From positions 5,153,730 through 5,217,729 of the forward strand of contig CAIIXF020000007.1 in assembly GCA_903813345.2 (NCBI GenBank): a stretch of DNA of 64,000 bases, in the 5' to 3' direction. The DNA is from Owenia fusiformis. Taxonomy: Eukaryota; Annelida; Polychaeta; Sabellida; Oweniidae. Below the pieces are notes generated by a model that had not been told where the DNA came from, did not search any database, and worked only from the letters and a program-made list of their open reading frames with translations. A program made the position numbers and the translations under genes. Of the stretch, positions 36,826-48,623 are shown one piece after another (position 1 is the first letter of the stretch; every line of letters begins with the position of its first letter).

Positions 36826-38251
36826 CAGGCTGTTAAGCATACAGTTATCTTTGAATGGCCTTATGCTAGAAAATCAGATAAGTGTCAAAAAACAAGTGTG
36901 ACTTCAACGAAAGAAACATATAATGTAAATCACTAGTCCATGCTAAAATTTGTGAAAGAAACCCGGTGGCGTTTCATTTGTATGTTATAATTAAAACAAA
37001 GAAGGTTGACACAAAGCAGAAATAACCAAGGTGGAAGAACATCAAGAATCATATTATTTTAGTCTCAGATGTGCATCAATAATCCATACTTAAAACATAT
37101 GAAAAAACTAAAGGTAGATTACCATGTTTAGTTATAGTTAGCATGGTATAGCTAAAGGCACTATGAAGTTGAGCACCGTACTCATATATTATAAGATTAA
37201 TTACTCAATATAGGATATTTATTGTAGAAATAGTATAAAATATAAAGCAATGTGCAATATTAATAACTTTATATATTAAGATATTATAACAATATCTATT
37301 TTGAGGATTGACTGTACTATGTATTCCCAAAAATAGAATGAAATATTTGTTTTATTATTTACTGAATATGTTTTTTTATTTCTGTTATCTTAATATATAC
37401 AATATATAATGTACTTATTATTATTCTGGAAGAGAGATAGTAAAATGTGAGGAGGAAATATTTATTAAGTAAAAACAAGGCTTGCATATACATATGAATG
37501 AGGCCACATCCTGGAGGAGGAAGTATATTAAAATTTGAAGTGTTGGAAATATTCATTTTCCAGACAAAGTTTAATTTGTATATGTGAATAAACAGTGAGC
37601 ATCACGTGGAAATATCATCAATATATTTTGTGTCATGTGATCTTTGTTTAACGAATCACAATCCAAGAAACATGACTGCATCACCACTCGACAATATGTC
37701 GCCTCGACCTAATTGCCAGGAGTTGTTACATATCTGTGGATCAGATGTTGCATTCAAATGTCAAATCCAAAGGAATGTGAAAAATACAAGAGGTTCTGTC
37801 TACAGTGCAATTTTATTTTTATGTCTTTATTGTTAAAATGCCTTATATTGAGAGACAACATATTTCAGTGTTAAAACTGTAAATTTATTGTAGAAAACAT
37901 TTTGTTGATGTTAATCAAATGTTTTATCATGTTCGGCACATTTTTGAATGGATAGAAAATGTAGAAAAAGTGTGCAATAAGTTTGATCACAAAGATCATT
38001 TTCATGTGTAGCAAGTATTTACCCAATTACACATTGTCACAAATGACAGACAATCTAGTCATTACTTTATATGTAGTTATTATTTTATATCAAAAGTTTT
38101 AAGGTGGACAGGGAGGGATGAAACTACATGTAAAATGCCGAGATTTTTCATCATACCCTGCCTACCTTAAAGTTTGACTCTTTACATTCCACTTTTATTA
38201 TACTGTCTTTATTACAATTATGTTGAATTAAAAAATGAATAATTATCCATT

Positions 38252-38919
38252 CCCATCTAACGAAGTTCGGAGGGAAATAGGGAACGCCTACATCCGTCTG
38301 TCCGTCCGTCCGTCGGGTTGATAACTTAAATACCGTTGGGGCGATTTTGTTCTTTTTTTGTACACATGTGCCCTATCTGCCTGTGGGAGTACAAGTTCTG
38401 CTCGAAAGCTGATTTTCAAAATGACCGCTCGTTAAAAATGGCAGTCATTTTAGTACCGATTTTACAGTAATTTAGGTACTCTATATAAAAGTTTAATAGT
38501 AATATGGCCTTTATGAATTTTGCTGTAACTTAAAAAATGGTGGAGCGATTTTGTTCATATTTGATATGTGAATACTATAAGCATGGCACATCGTCTAGTA
38601 GGGGACCATTTTTTTATTTTATATTTTTTGCTATATCTCAAAAAGTAATAGAGTGATTTTGTTCATATTTAATACGTGAATAATACTCATAAGTATGGTA
38701 CACTGATTTATGACATTTTGGGTAGTAGGATTTAAAAAATGGCCGACATTTACATGTGTGCAATTGTTTTGAAATTTATATGTGCCTAGCTAAAGGCATA
38801 TTACTCTTTCTCATGACAATTTGGCTAGTGAGCAACCATTTTGAAAATGGTGGCCTTTCTTATGGTATTTTCTATATATTTTGTTTGTAAAAATGCCAGC
38901 CATTGCTGTTCGATGGGAT
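38252..38919 (+). mobile_element. ATCCCATC-AACGAAG repeat element, forward copy
   Basis: The left end reads CCCATCTAACGAAGTTCGG. It is followed by a CCGTCCGTCCGTC microsatellite and GATAACTTAAATACCGTTGG. The right end is GTTCGATGGGAT. The interior alternates AAAATGGC phrases with GAGCGATTTTGTTCATAT. The same element lies reversed at 49468-50020. Confidence 0.8.
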
Positions 38920-39751
38920 TTGGTACGCTTTGGCGTTGCTGTTGTCTAGTTAAAAGCTGGAATTAGTGTCATCTGATATATAATTAGTTTTTTATCTTTT
39001 AATACTAAAATGAATTAGCTTTATATAATTGATGACACCTTGGGGAAAATATCAAAATATAGATTTTTTGTATTGTCCTTTAAGTAGACAATATTCCAAA
39101 TAAAACAAAAATGATATGAATCCTTTAAGAGGTGACCAGCGCTAACAGGGCAGCCTGTAAGAACCCTTCAGAGCAGACTGTCGTAAACTCAGATTTTGTG
39201 TTGTGAAATGATTGGTCCATATTGATGAGAGGGAGCCATTATTACCTCATCAGAGTCAACCATAAATTCATGAAAATTAATAAAACTGCTAACTGTCGAT
39301 GATGATATGAATTAGTGCTACTATATTCCTGATTATATCCAAGACAGGCCAGGCTTTCTGATAACATGTTTATCATTTTTTGATTTTATTCGATAAAATG
39401 GACCATTTCATACATTATTGTGATACCATAACACTGTCAAATTATATTATGGTGATAAATCGTGTATCTATATATTATATGTGTATATATTTGTTAAGTA
39501 TGAATGACCAAATAAAACGGTGCAAACAAACAATTCTTCAGTTGATTTAATGACATTACTAAAACTAAACATTGATTTGATTTTCCATGCAACCATTCAA
39601 ATCATGTAAGTGAGTTTTCAATTTTGGCAAGATGATTTTTTGGGGGAAACCAGATTTAGAATTTGAACATTGAGGTGGGTCATTTACTGTCTTATAGAGA
39701 TTTTCTCAAATAAAAACTAAACAGATAATTATCTTACAAAATATTTAACAT

Positions 39752-42075
39752 TTTATTTTATACAACATGATAAAACTACATGTAATGTACAATATAACAA
39801 CTTTTCAACATGCTGTTCAACAAGATTAACATGGGTCTTTGGCTAAAACTGAAACAAATAAAAAATTAAAAAATAGTTGTATTTTCTTTAAATCAGAGGT
39901 CCCTCCCATCTTCCATCAAGGGAAGATTATACTCTCTCCTATAAAATGAGAGACTAACAAAGGGGGGTACCAACGAAAATCAAAAATCTTCGGTGGAACA
40001 GTTCCTTAGTCCCCATGCACAGTATGTTTTTCAAAAGGTGTGAGGTATCGGAATGTTTTAGCCAGAGCCCTGTCTTGTTTATAACACACATTGGCTGTCT
40101 GAATAATGGTAATAATTCAACACTTCACATTGAATGCAATAGGCTGTACAGAAATAGAGTGTAAACATGTAACTTATAAATTGATATGTTTAAAATTATT
40201 TTTGAGAACATAGAAATATTACAGTTAAACCTATTCTCTGAACTGTAAGTCAAACATTGCTGTAAGTCAAACACAATGGCTCTGGTGAACACCAATACAA
40301 CTTCAGCACAGCTGTAAATTGAACACCATAAGGCGATGTCATACAATTTAATATTCAATCCATATTGTTTGATTTACAAAACTATCTTGTACATGTATAG
40401 CAATTGGCCCTCATTTTCCAAATACTACAATGGTTCAAATATTATCACAGGCTCAAATCTAAACACCCCAAACCTAAACACATCTGGTCTATTGTGTACA
40501 CTTTTAGTTAAATCAACTTATCATTCACTTATTAGACAAGTTTTACTGTAAATATCATTTTTTGGTTTAAACTAAATTAATCTACATTGACTTAGGCTTT
40601 AAAAAGAAGATGTTTCAACTAAACACCCGATTGTGAACAAAATGGAAAAATAGTTGATAAATCCATCGGTATAAGTACAAAAGATGATAATATAAAAGCT
40701 TGCAATGTAAAAAATCTTTAATTAACACAATTGGCAACCAGAATTCCAGTAGTGACGATCAAAATTGTTGGTCTTCACTAAACAGTAATGCTCCTTTAAT
40801 ACAGTGTATCTGTTAACATGTTAAAATATGTGTATAAACATCTACATTTACATAAGTAGAGTAGAATGGATAATGTGTTAAATGACCAAAACATTTTACA
40901 AATAGGCCAAAAAGTTAAAAAAACACCATTCTACTAACACACGCATGGTGTTAACCAACTTTCTTATTCTTCACTCTGTACTGCGTTATCGGAAGAAATT
41001 CATATATTTATCTACATACAGTGAAACCTGTTATTCTGGCACACAGGCCAAATCAGTGCTCACTATAACTCAGATCATAGAATAAATCATGAATTTTTTT
41101 ATCACATTTCATTCAGATACTTTATTCTTATAACACTTTTATGAGCAACACACTCTATGATGGTTGAATACTGTTTTTTATTTTAAAATGTTTGTGAATA
41201 TCTAACATTTCTGTTTTTCACTTTCAAATTTCCATAATTATAGTGCCCAAGAACGCTTGACATGAATATCATACATTTGAAAGAGGTGAAAAAATTCCAC
41301 AGAAAAGGGCTGATGTGAACAATGAACATTCAGTCTCTTCCAATGGTAACTGATCTTATGACCGTCAGATTGCATGTTTATCACACAAACTTACTGAGGG
41401 CTTATTTGATGGATGAAACAAGATAAACTAGTCCCAAATCACATTTACAGGTTCTCAACCTATGTGAAGACATCATTCAAGAAAATATGTAATAAGACAT
41501 CCCCGAGAATTGAAAAAAAGAGATATTATGGCAGAAAATACATGAGACAGAGACACTATACGGACAATATTTTTTTCAATCAATCATGAAATGCACCATT
41601 TTCACAGATTTTGTTGTGTTCCTTTGAGAGTCGTGACTATTTTTCAATGGCTGGTTCTCCAGTCTGGCATATAATATAAGCCTATCTGCGAGAGTCTATT
41701 TGGATACATCCAAATTCACTGCTGACAATTTAGATATTTCACTACACTTCAATATAGAGTGTTCAACACAAACATTTGAACCAATGAACTAAAACCAGAC
41801 AACTGATACGAAAATGTGAATAATATCTGAACTGGGATTCAAACAAACTTTCTCTTATAAAGAAAAACTTTGTGCCAGAATTGAACCAATCATGTCAAAG
41901 CATATCGAGTAATCCAGCAGCTTTCTTGCACAGGGCTTTCATCCCAAATAATATCTCAGTCTATATGTGAATATATATCTGAGAGACATCATTTCAGCAC
42001 ATGGAGGATTGTGTAATCGACCCCATTATGACAATACAACTTTCATAAATCTTTCATCGAATTCTCATAGTTACC
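39752..42075 (-). other. Probable 3' UTR and flank of the CREB gene
   Basis: The stop codon is at 42076-42078. On the minus strand AATAAA occurs at 41177-41182, 41121-41126 and 39752-39757, so the untranslated tail could be about 0.9 or 2.3 kb. A MITE (40220-40550) and a lone MITE end near 41019 lie within. Nothing coding was seen. Confidence 0.45.
40220..40550. mobile_element. TACAGTRAAAC-family MITE in CREB 3' region
   Basis: The element begins TACAGTTAAACCTATTC and ends AGACAAGTTTTACTGTA. Inside, CTGTAAGTCAAACA phrases repeat. Confidence 0.7.
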
Positions 42076-42217
42076 CTACTCTTTTTGGCAGTACAGTTCT
42101 TTTAAAGATTTGAGTTCCTCAATTAAAGTCTTGTTCTGATTTTCTAAAACCGCCACTCTATTTTCTAAACATTTAACATACTCTTTTTTCTTCCGCCGAC
42201 ACTCACGTGCTGCGTCT
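42076..42217 (-). CDS. CREB1: CREB bZIP terminal exon, distal (isoform I)
   Basis: Acceptor ATATTTCAG precedes 42217. The exon encodes (R)DAARECRRKKKEYVKCLE, ENRVAVLENQNKTLIEEL, KSLKELYCQKE and the stop. Except for Asp in place of the usual Glu and a few tail residues, this is the canonical CREB basic region and zipper. Confidence 0.96.
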
Positions 42218-45200
42218 CTGAAATATACGAGACATCCATGCATTTATATACAACAAAGTTGCCCAAACAAAGATGCCACAATGGCCGAGAAAGAAATGTC
42301 TCACTCTCATGTTGAAAAAGCAGTCATTTTAGGAAGTAATGAAATTGATTATTTATGTCATTTCTTGACCATTATGGCACCATCGTTAAAGTTGCTATTG
42401 TTTTGCAAAAGATTTCATGTATCGTAAATCTCTATTACAGATGCACAACAGACAAATAATAATAATATATGTGTTTCCACATGTTACACTCAGCCATGGA
42501 AAATAAAGCTTCTTAGCCACATGCATAAGGAGATGTACAATCTTGTAGCCAGGTGTTAACTATTCCTTCTGGCAATATAGTTCTTTCAGGGATTTTAACT
42601 CCTCTATAAGTGTTTTATTTTGATTGTCTAAGACAGCAATTCTGTTTTCTAAACATCTTATGTATTCTTTTTTCTTGCGCCTACATTCACGAGCTGCTTG
42701 ACTGAAACACAGAAACATGAATAATTCCAGAAATGTTGCTTGATTTATAACCGCTGAAATATTTATACATCAAGTTTTGTGCATAAATTCACATGAAATC
42801 TCTTGCAAGTAAGCACATTTATTAATAAACGGACTTCATAGCTAATGATTTACAGAGCTCTGTGTCTAAAATAATCCAATTTTTTCTAACAGCCTAAAAT
42901 TCGCACCAACAATAGACAGTGATATAACTGTCTTTCCAGAAAATGCCTAGACTTGAAAAAATTGCTCACCAAGTATGGGGCATAACATGTGTAAATTATA
43001 AGGAATATATGCACCTCGATAATTTCATGAACAATTTTTTTCTAAAGTTCTAATATTTACAGAAAAGAAGGTCTGTGAAGTTTATTGTAGTTGCTGCAAG
43101 GCTATTCAGAATTTCATTTAATTTTGTGTATTTTAGAACCAGAAATAGACACAGATCCCATTTAAGCAGGAAAGAAACTATTTCCATTCTGGGGTGACTA
43201 GACATACTTTTGCCAACTTCAATAACATTAGCATTTCAAAATGGCAATCTTTCAATTTGAATTTATTCCTCCAAATAATCTGAAAGCTAATTTTGAACAA
43301 AGCTTCTATTTTAGTTTTTCCAGCAATACTAGCCACACATATAACACTTTATATAGTGAACTGCCTACAAGGCATTGACACTGTTACTGCATTATTGCAA
43401 TATCTAATTTGGTATATGTAAGTTTAACTGAATAAGCAACACAAAACAATCAGTATCGTAACTGACAAATATTAAGGACCTTAATGCTTTACCATTCAGG
43501 GAAGGCGTATTCATAAAATTTGCTGAAGATAATTTTTTTATTGAATATGAATCAATTCTTGAGTTTTGACTAATAAATGTAAATGATGTGTCTAACTACC
43601 TATTTTTTAGAAGTCTGAGTTCCCGTTTTCTTGACTGTTCCTCCCCAACATGTTGGCCACTTGATAACGAACCACCTGTTGCCATGACAACACCTCCTTG
43701 TAAAGATGGATTAGCGTTTATTTGATAAGCCTGTACACTGCCAGCTAAAAAAAGAAATATTTTCAAAAATATTAGAAGGTTCATAAACATATAACGAGTT
43801 CCGTATATTGTGTTAATATTCAAGTGAATATACAGGGTTATTTAATGGGAGGGATGGAATATGTTTTTTATTCCGAGGGAAAATATGATATTGGCCAAGG
43901 AAAATATCATATTGACTGAGAGTGATAGCAATACTGTATAAGTGCTAATTTTCCAAAATCATTTAATTTGCCTAGTGCCTAATTTCTGCCAGGTTTGAAA
44001 ACTTATTTGTCCGAAATATTATCTTCATTTCATAATGTTATCCAATGGGAACTTTATTGTTATTAGGGAAAATGATAAAATTTGGCCATCTGGCAAATTA
44101 ACCACTCAGATTAAATTCCACTTATACAGTAATACAAGAGTATACTTTTACAAACTGTACCTGGTATGAAAAACTGTCCCCCCTCAGGGCCACTGGCGTA
44201 TTGTACAATAGCTGTAGTGCCCCCTGCAATGCCCGCAATACCACTAGAAGTACTGGAGTTTGTCATTGTAAGAGTCTGCATGGAGGTTGGGGCGTCACCA
44301 GTTCCTGTAGCCAACTGTATAGAACCAGGTGGGATAGTCACTACAACACATACACTATATAGGTTATTCTTATTTTAACTATGGAATAACTTGCATATTT
44401 TTAAATGTATTATTTATAATTGTTAGAAATAAAAGGAACAGCTGAAATTTGAACTAATGTTATAATAGATTGTGTGCAGTTATTCACTTCAATGAGATTT
44501 TAAACAAATGTGGTAAAAGGCTCATAATAGAATGTAATTAACATTGAAAACTTGAATGGTAAAATGGATTGATTTTTTAGAGTAAATTTGCTACCAATAC
44601 CCTTCAAATGATCATTGCAAATATTGCTTAAAAGATTTTATTCCCCTGTACACAAGAGAAATTCTAACTTCAAATTCAACAAAATATTACCTGTTTGTAC
44701 GGTCTGCAGTCCTGCTTCTTCTTGACTATCTTGGCTGTCACTTTCTTCCTGGACCTGTTTTAGTGAGATACTTGCTGGAGAGTCTGACGATAGCTCATTC
44801 AAAATTTTCCTGGAAAAAGCAAGTCAAATTCTGAATACAATTTTGAGAGAATCATTAAAAGTTTGCAATCTGAACACTCATTTATTTTTCTGAACCTTGT
44901 AATGAACTAATACATGTCTCATGGAATAGCTGTAAGGAATCAAAAATATTTTTTTACATCAATCTGAAATTTTAAAAGAGAATTCTATTTATCCAGGTTA
45001 ATTTAATGAATATCACTTGCATGAACCCATGAACCTAAGGGGCGGGGTCAAAATATCGATGTTCATATGGAGACAAAAGTACTTTCGCGAGGGGGGGGGG
45101 AGGGGGTTTTTGGGCACTTTCGTTGACCAAAAAAACATCGATAATTCGGATCTGATATACAAAAAATAATTGGACTTACCCACTTTTTCTGGCGCTATGT

Positions 45201-47934
45201 TCTGATAAAAAGGCTTGTTTTCAATAGTTCGTGAGCTTTTTTGTGTGATAGGTCCAAAATATCGGTAGATAAAGATGATAATTCGATCATTTTTCAAATA
45301 AATTCCGTACTTTTCCCTCCTCCTTTTGAAGAGTTCAATGCAGTTAAATTGCGAACGTGTGTTAATTCACCGTAATAATAACCCGGCAAATAGGATACGA
45401 TTATGCCTCTCATTTGACTTTTAAATCAATGTTTTTTTGAAGTGACCTAAGCTTTCGTCTAGAGGGGGGGTGGGGGGGTTGTTGTCCAAACGAAATTACT
45501 TTCGTCTCCATATGAACATTGATATTTTGACCCCGCCCCTAAATAGCATGAAACATCTGTATATTTTACAAAAATATCAGTTAAGTCTTATTTTAATTAT
45601 TCAGCAAAACCATGTAAAATCGGAATGGTTTCATCAACAGGGTGTTTACTAACCCCGAAAAATCAAGCAATATCGTAGTAATCTAACGTACCTGTATGAC
45701 GGTCTTCTTGCTAGCATCTCTCTGCGTCGTCTTTCATGTTCGCCAATGTCTCCATCCTCATCAACTGCTGTCACCTACAATGTTATGACGTAGATTATTA
45801 AGAATTCAATTAAAATGTGACGTTATGATACAATAATGATAAATACAATAATTACAATAAGATACATTAACGCTTATTATATATAATTTGTTGCATGACA
45901 CATGACTTGAAAAATGTCATGATTCATTCTTCGCCCTCACATTTATGTGAATGTGCTAACTTTTGTAAGTGAGTTTGCTTATTAACAAAAATGAAAACAA
46001 GTGTATTTAAACAGAGTTATGCCTCTCTCAACATTCAATGACCTTAATCTTTCTCTTAAAATCAGTTTAGACTTGTGTATTGTGCTTGGTGATTTATGCA
46101 GCCAAAACAGAAATGCGCATGCCAGCAGTTGTGCCTGATAGTTTCATGTTATTCTGTTACTCTCAGTGAAACATTCAATCAAGATAATTCTAGTTTCAAT
46201 TACATTTAAACAAGATCCATGCCAACATGCCTACAACTCCCTGTGATATATTCAACCACGCCTAGTACTTCCAGTGATACATTTAATCATGCCTAGAACT
46301 CCCAATGATACATTCAATCATGCCAAGAACTCCCAGTGATATATTCAACCATGCCTACAACTCGCTGTGATATATTCAATCATGTCTACAGCTCCAAGTG
46401 ATATATTCAATTATGTCTAGAACTCATTGTGATTCATTCAATCATGCCTAGAACTCATTGATACATTTGATCAAATCTAGAATTCCCAGTTATACATCCA
46501 GTCAAACCTAGAACTAGTAATTAATTCTAGAACTCATTGATACATTTTGCCAAACCTAGAATTCTGAGTTCAACATTCAGTCAAGCGTACAACTCACTAA
46601 TATAACCAATCAAAATCTAGAACTCATTGATACATCTGATCAAACCTAGAATTCTCAGTTATACATCCAGTCAAACCTAGAACTCAGTGATATAGTCAAT
46701 CAAACCTAAAATGTATTGATACATTTGATCAAATCTAGAGTTCTCAGTTATACATCTAGTGGCTAGTCATGTCAAACCTAGACTTCAGTTATACATCCAG
46801 TCAAGCCTAGAACTCAGTGATATAGTCAATCAAACCTAAAATGCATTGATACATTTGATCAAATCTAGAGTTCTCAGTTACACATCTAGTGGCTAGTCAT
46901 GTCAAACCTAGACTTAAGTTATTACATCCAGTCAAACCTAGAACTCAGTAATATAGCCAATATCTCAGTAATACATTTGATGACACCTAGAATTTTCAGT
47001 TCTACATCCGGTCAAACCGAGACCACAGTAATATAGCCATACATCAAACATAGAACTTAGTTATATAGCTAATCAAATCTAGAACTAGAAAGTAATACAT
47101 TTGATCAAGCCTAGAATTCTCATAACTCAGTAACATAGCAAATCAAATCTATAACTCGGTGATACATTTGATGAAACCTAGAATTCTCAGTTATACATCC
47201 AGTCAAGCCTAGAACTCAGTAATAAAGCCAATCAAATCTAGAACTCAGTGATACATTTGATGAAACCTAGAATCCTAAGTTATACATCCAGTCAAGCCTA
47301 GAACTCAGTAATATAGCCAATCAAATCTAGAACTCAGTGATACATTTGATGAAACCTAGAATTCTAAGTTATACATCCAGTCAAAACTAGAACTCAGTAA
47401 TAGCCAATCAAATCTAGAACTTAGTAATACATTTGATGAAACCTAGAATTCTAAGTTATACATCCTATCAAATCAAGTACTCATTGATACGATCAATCTT
47501 GCCAAGAAATGAATAATACATTCAATTAAACCCTATATTCCCAATGAAACATTCAATCAATCCTAGATTTCACAGTGTAAATTTAAGCAGGCCAAAAACT
47601 TTTAAAGTGACAACCAGCCTAGAATTTTAAGTGATATATCCAATAAAACAGTGCCACATTCAATTATGAATGGAACTCAGTGATGTATTCAATCTTGCCA
47701 AGAAGTCCCTGTGATACATTCAACCATGCCTAGAACATATTACATTCAAACCTGAATGGTGTGAACACCAGTCTGACCGGCAGCATGTATGACTGAAGGC
47801 TGCTGAATCACTGACTGTACCTGAACAGGTTGGTTAGGAATGTTCATATGGACCACACTGATCCCTGATGTCGTCACATCTATGTCTTGATTCTGAGACA
47901 CAGCTACGTCCCCCTGCTCATTCACCATCTCCAT
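42076..47934 (-). CDS. CREB1: CREB1/CREM/ATF1-type bZIP transcription factor, isoform with distal bZIP exon
   Basis: Six coding exons (47752-47934, 45692-45774, 44691-44809, 44161-44340, 43600-43744, 42076-42217) give 283 residues with all phases closed. Residues 1-61 are a short glutamine-rich region (QPVQVQSVIQQPSVIH). Residues 74-97 form the kinase-inducible domain, with the PKA site RRPSY (Ser87) and YRKILNELSS, the helix that binds CBP in vertebrate CREB. An acidic SDSQDSQEE stretch follows. Residues 130-190 are the Q2-like domain (SIQLATG, QTLTMTN, TTAIVQYAS). Residues 226-283 are the basic region and zipper (RKRELRLLKNRDAARECRRK) with four heptad leucines. The protein should bind CRE sites as a dimer in the nucleus and respond to cAMP/PKA and calcium. 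It is shorter than vertebrate CREB1 (about 330-340) because the N-terminal glutamine region is reduced. The start ATG has an in-frame TGA two codons upstream. CREB1, CREM and ATF1 split within vertebrates, so the symbol marks the subfamily. Confidence 0.95.
42560..42701 (-). CDS. CREB1: CREB alternative bZIP terminal exon, proximal (isoform II)
   Basis: Acceptor CTGTGTTTCAG ends at 42702. The exon encodes (S)QAARECRRKKKEYIRCLE and the rest of a full leucine zipper to LYCQKE and its own stop (42560-42562). Its length of 142 bases and its phase match those of the distal exon exactly. The first base T makes the split codon AGT (Ser), where the distal exon gives AGA (Arg). No AATAAA or ATTAAA occurs on the minus strand between the two exons. 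The reading frame is intact, so it is not a decayed copy. Confidence 0.92.
43600..43744 (-). CDS. CREB1: CREB coding exon 5 (linker and first part of basic region)
   Basis: Residues 189-236 (GSVQAYQINANPSLQGGVVM, then EEQSRKRELRLLKN), ending with AG of a split codon at donor TAG|GTAGTT. The GVVMA...GSL...EE-RKREL spacing is closest to vertebrate CREM. The split codon becomes Arg or Ser depending on which terminal exon is joined. Confidence 0.95.
44161..44340 (-). CDS. CREB1: CREB coding exon 4 (Q2-like activation domain)
   Basis: Residues 129-188 (TIPPGSIQLATG, MQTLTMTNSS, GGTTAIVQYAS, GGQFFIP). Acceptor TGTTGTAG, donor CAG|GTACAG. It corresponds to the constitutive activation domain of CREB/CREM. 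Confidence 0.95.
44691..44809 (-). CDS. CREB1: CREB coding exon 3 (kinase-inducible domain, second part)
   Basis: Residues 89-128 (KILNELSSDSPASISLKQ and then SDSQDSQEEAG). It completes the YRKILNELSS helix. Acceptor TTTTTCCAG, donor CAG|GTAATA. Confidence 0.96.
45038..45540. mobile_element. Inverted-repeat element in CREB intron (AGGGGCGGGG ends)
   Basis: AGGGGCGGGGTCAAAATATC at 45038-45057 is mirrored with one mismatch at the right end, up to 45540. The arms continue to GTTCATATGGAGAC. Both arms lead into long G runs (about 45091-45111 and 45462-45480). No clear target duplication. Confidence 0.8.
45692..45774 (-). CDS. CREB1: CREB coding exon 2 (kinase-inducible domain, first part)
   Basis: Residues 62-88 (VTAVDEDGDIGEHERRRREM, then LARRPSY). 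Acceptor TTGTAG, donor CAG|GTACGT. It carries the PKA phospho-acceptor Ser87 in RRPSY. Confidence 0.96.
46200..47720. repeat. 1.5 kb degenerate satellite in the first coding intron of CREB
   Basis: CCTAGAACTC, AGTGATACATT and CAATCAAACC-like phrases recur about every 25-30 bases. They build larger units such as TCTAGAATTCTCAGTTATAC + CAGTCAAACC (several similar copies at 46440-47460). The array fills about three quarters of the intron. Confidence 0.9.
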
Positions 47935-47941
47935 TCCTCAA
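47752..47941 (-). CDS. CREB1: CREB coding exon 1 (7 untranslated bases, then residues 1-61)
   Basis: On the minus strand the acceptor TATTTTCAG precedes 47941. The ATG is at 47934-47932. The exon encodes MEMVNEQGDVAVSQ... and ends HTIQ at donor CAG|GTTTGA, a weak donor. NIPNQPVQVQSVIQ-QPSVI matches QLPNGQTVQVHGVIQ-QPSVI of vertebrate CREB. At least one non-coding exon must lie further upstream. Confidence 0.88.
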
Positions 47942-48623
47942 CTGAAAATATAGTGAAAGTTATGTATATAAATTATGTATGCAAGCAGAGTAAAGCAAAT
48001 GCTTATTGATGATGGTAGAACTATTTAAAGTTCTTCCTCTATGTCTTATTTAATTGATCATTCTACATTTCATTTTGAGCTAAAATACCACACAGCTGAG
48101 CTGGCTAATTATTGACTAAGAACCAATCTAATGATTAAAATGTTGTTTTAGTAGTCAAATATATCAATTTACATCCTCATTTTTCACTGAACATGTATGT
48201 ACCAAAAAGGACATACCACAGCAGCAGAAAGCTGTATAGTATATTGGTCAAGCCTAGTTTTGAACTGTATATAATACTTTGTATTTCATCATTGCTTCAC
48301 TGGGAAGGTCTGAGGTACGGAACAACTGAAATCTTGTGAACAAAGATGTTGTATTTTACCACTCCAGTGATCTTCCCTGTTTTTCTCAACTACGTACTTC
48401 AGTAAATCACAATTTTCCTTGATTTGTATCACAATATTTCAATCTTTTGACAGCGTGCATAAAGAGATGATCAACATTATCATGGCACTATAAAGACTTT
48501 GAACCAATTGCTCTAATATTGCCTTCAAATTTATTTTTATCTACATATTTTCAATTTATTAGCAATGCACAGTAGGAGGAACACTTATCATTCCAAAATA
48601 GGATGCTATTAAAATAATCTTGA

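Larger units (their letters stand above)
35729..39740. other. 3' flank of SLC38A11 and convergent intergenic region
   Basis: No coding exon. It holds the MITEs at 35940-36096 and 36336-36630, a palindromic element near 36729-36825 and the element at 38252-38919. Candidate plus-strand poly(A) signals AATAAA lie at 35863-35868 and 39511-39516. A 76-codon frame at 37606-37836 has no family resemblance. Confidence 0.6.

Noticed and set aside
43596-43823. ICER-like short isoform starting inside the intron before CREB exon 5
   Set aside because: The frame is open back to an intronic ATG, but it would add a chance hydrophobic stretch, and I see no CRE cluster or promoter beside it.
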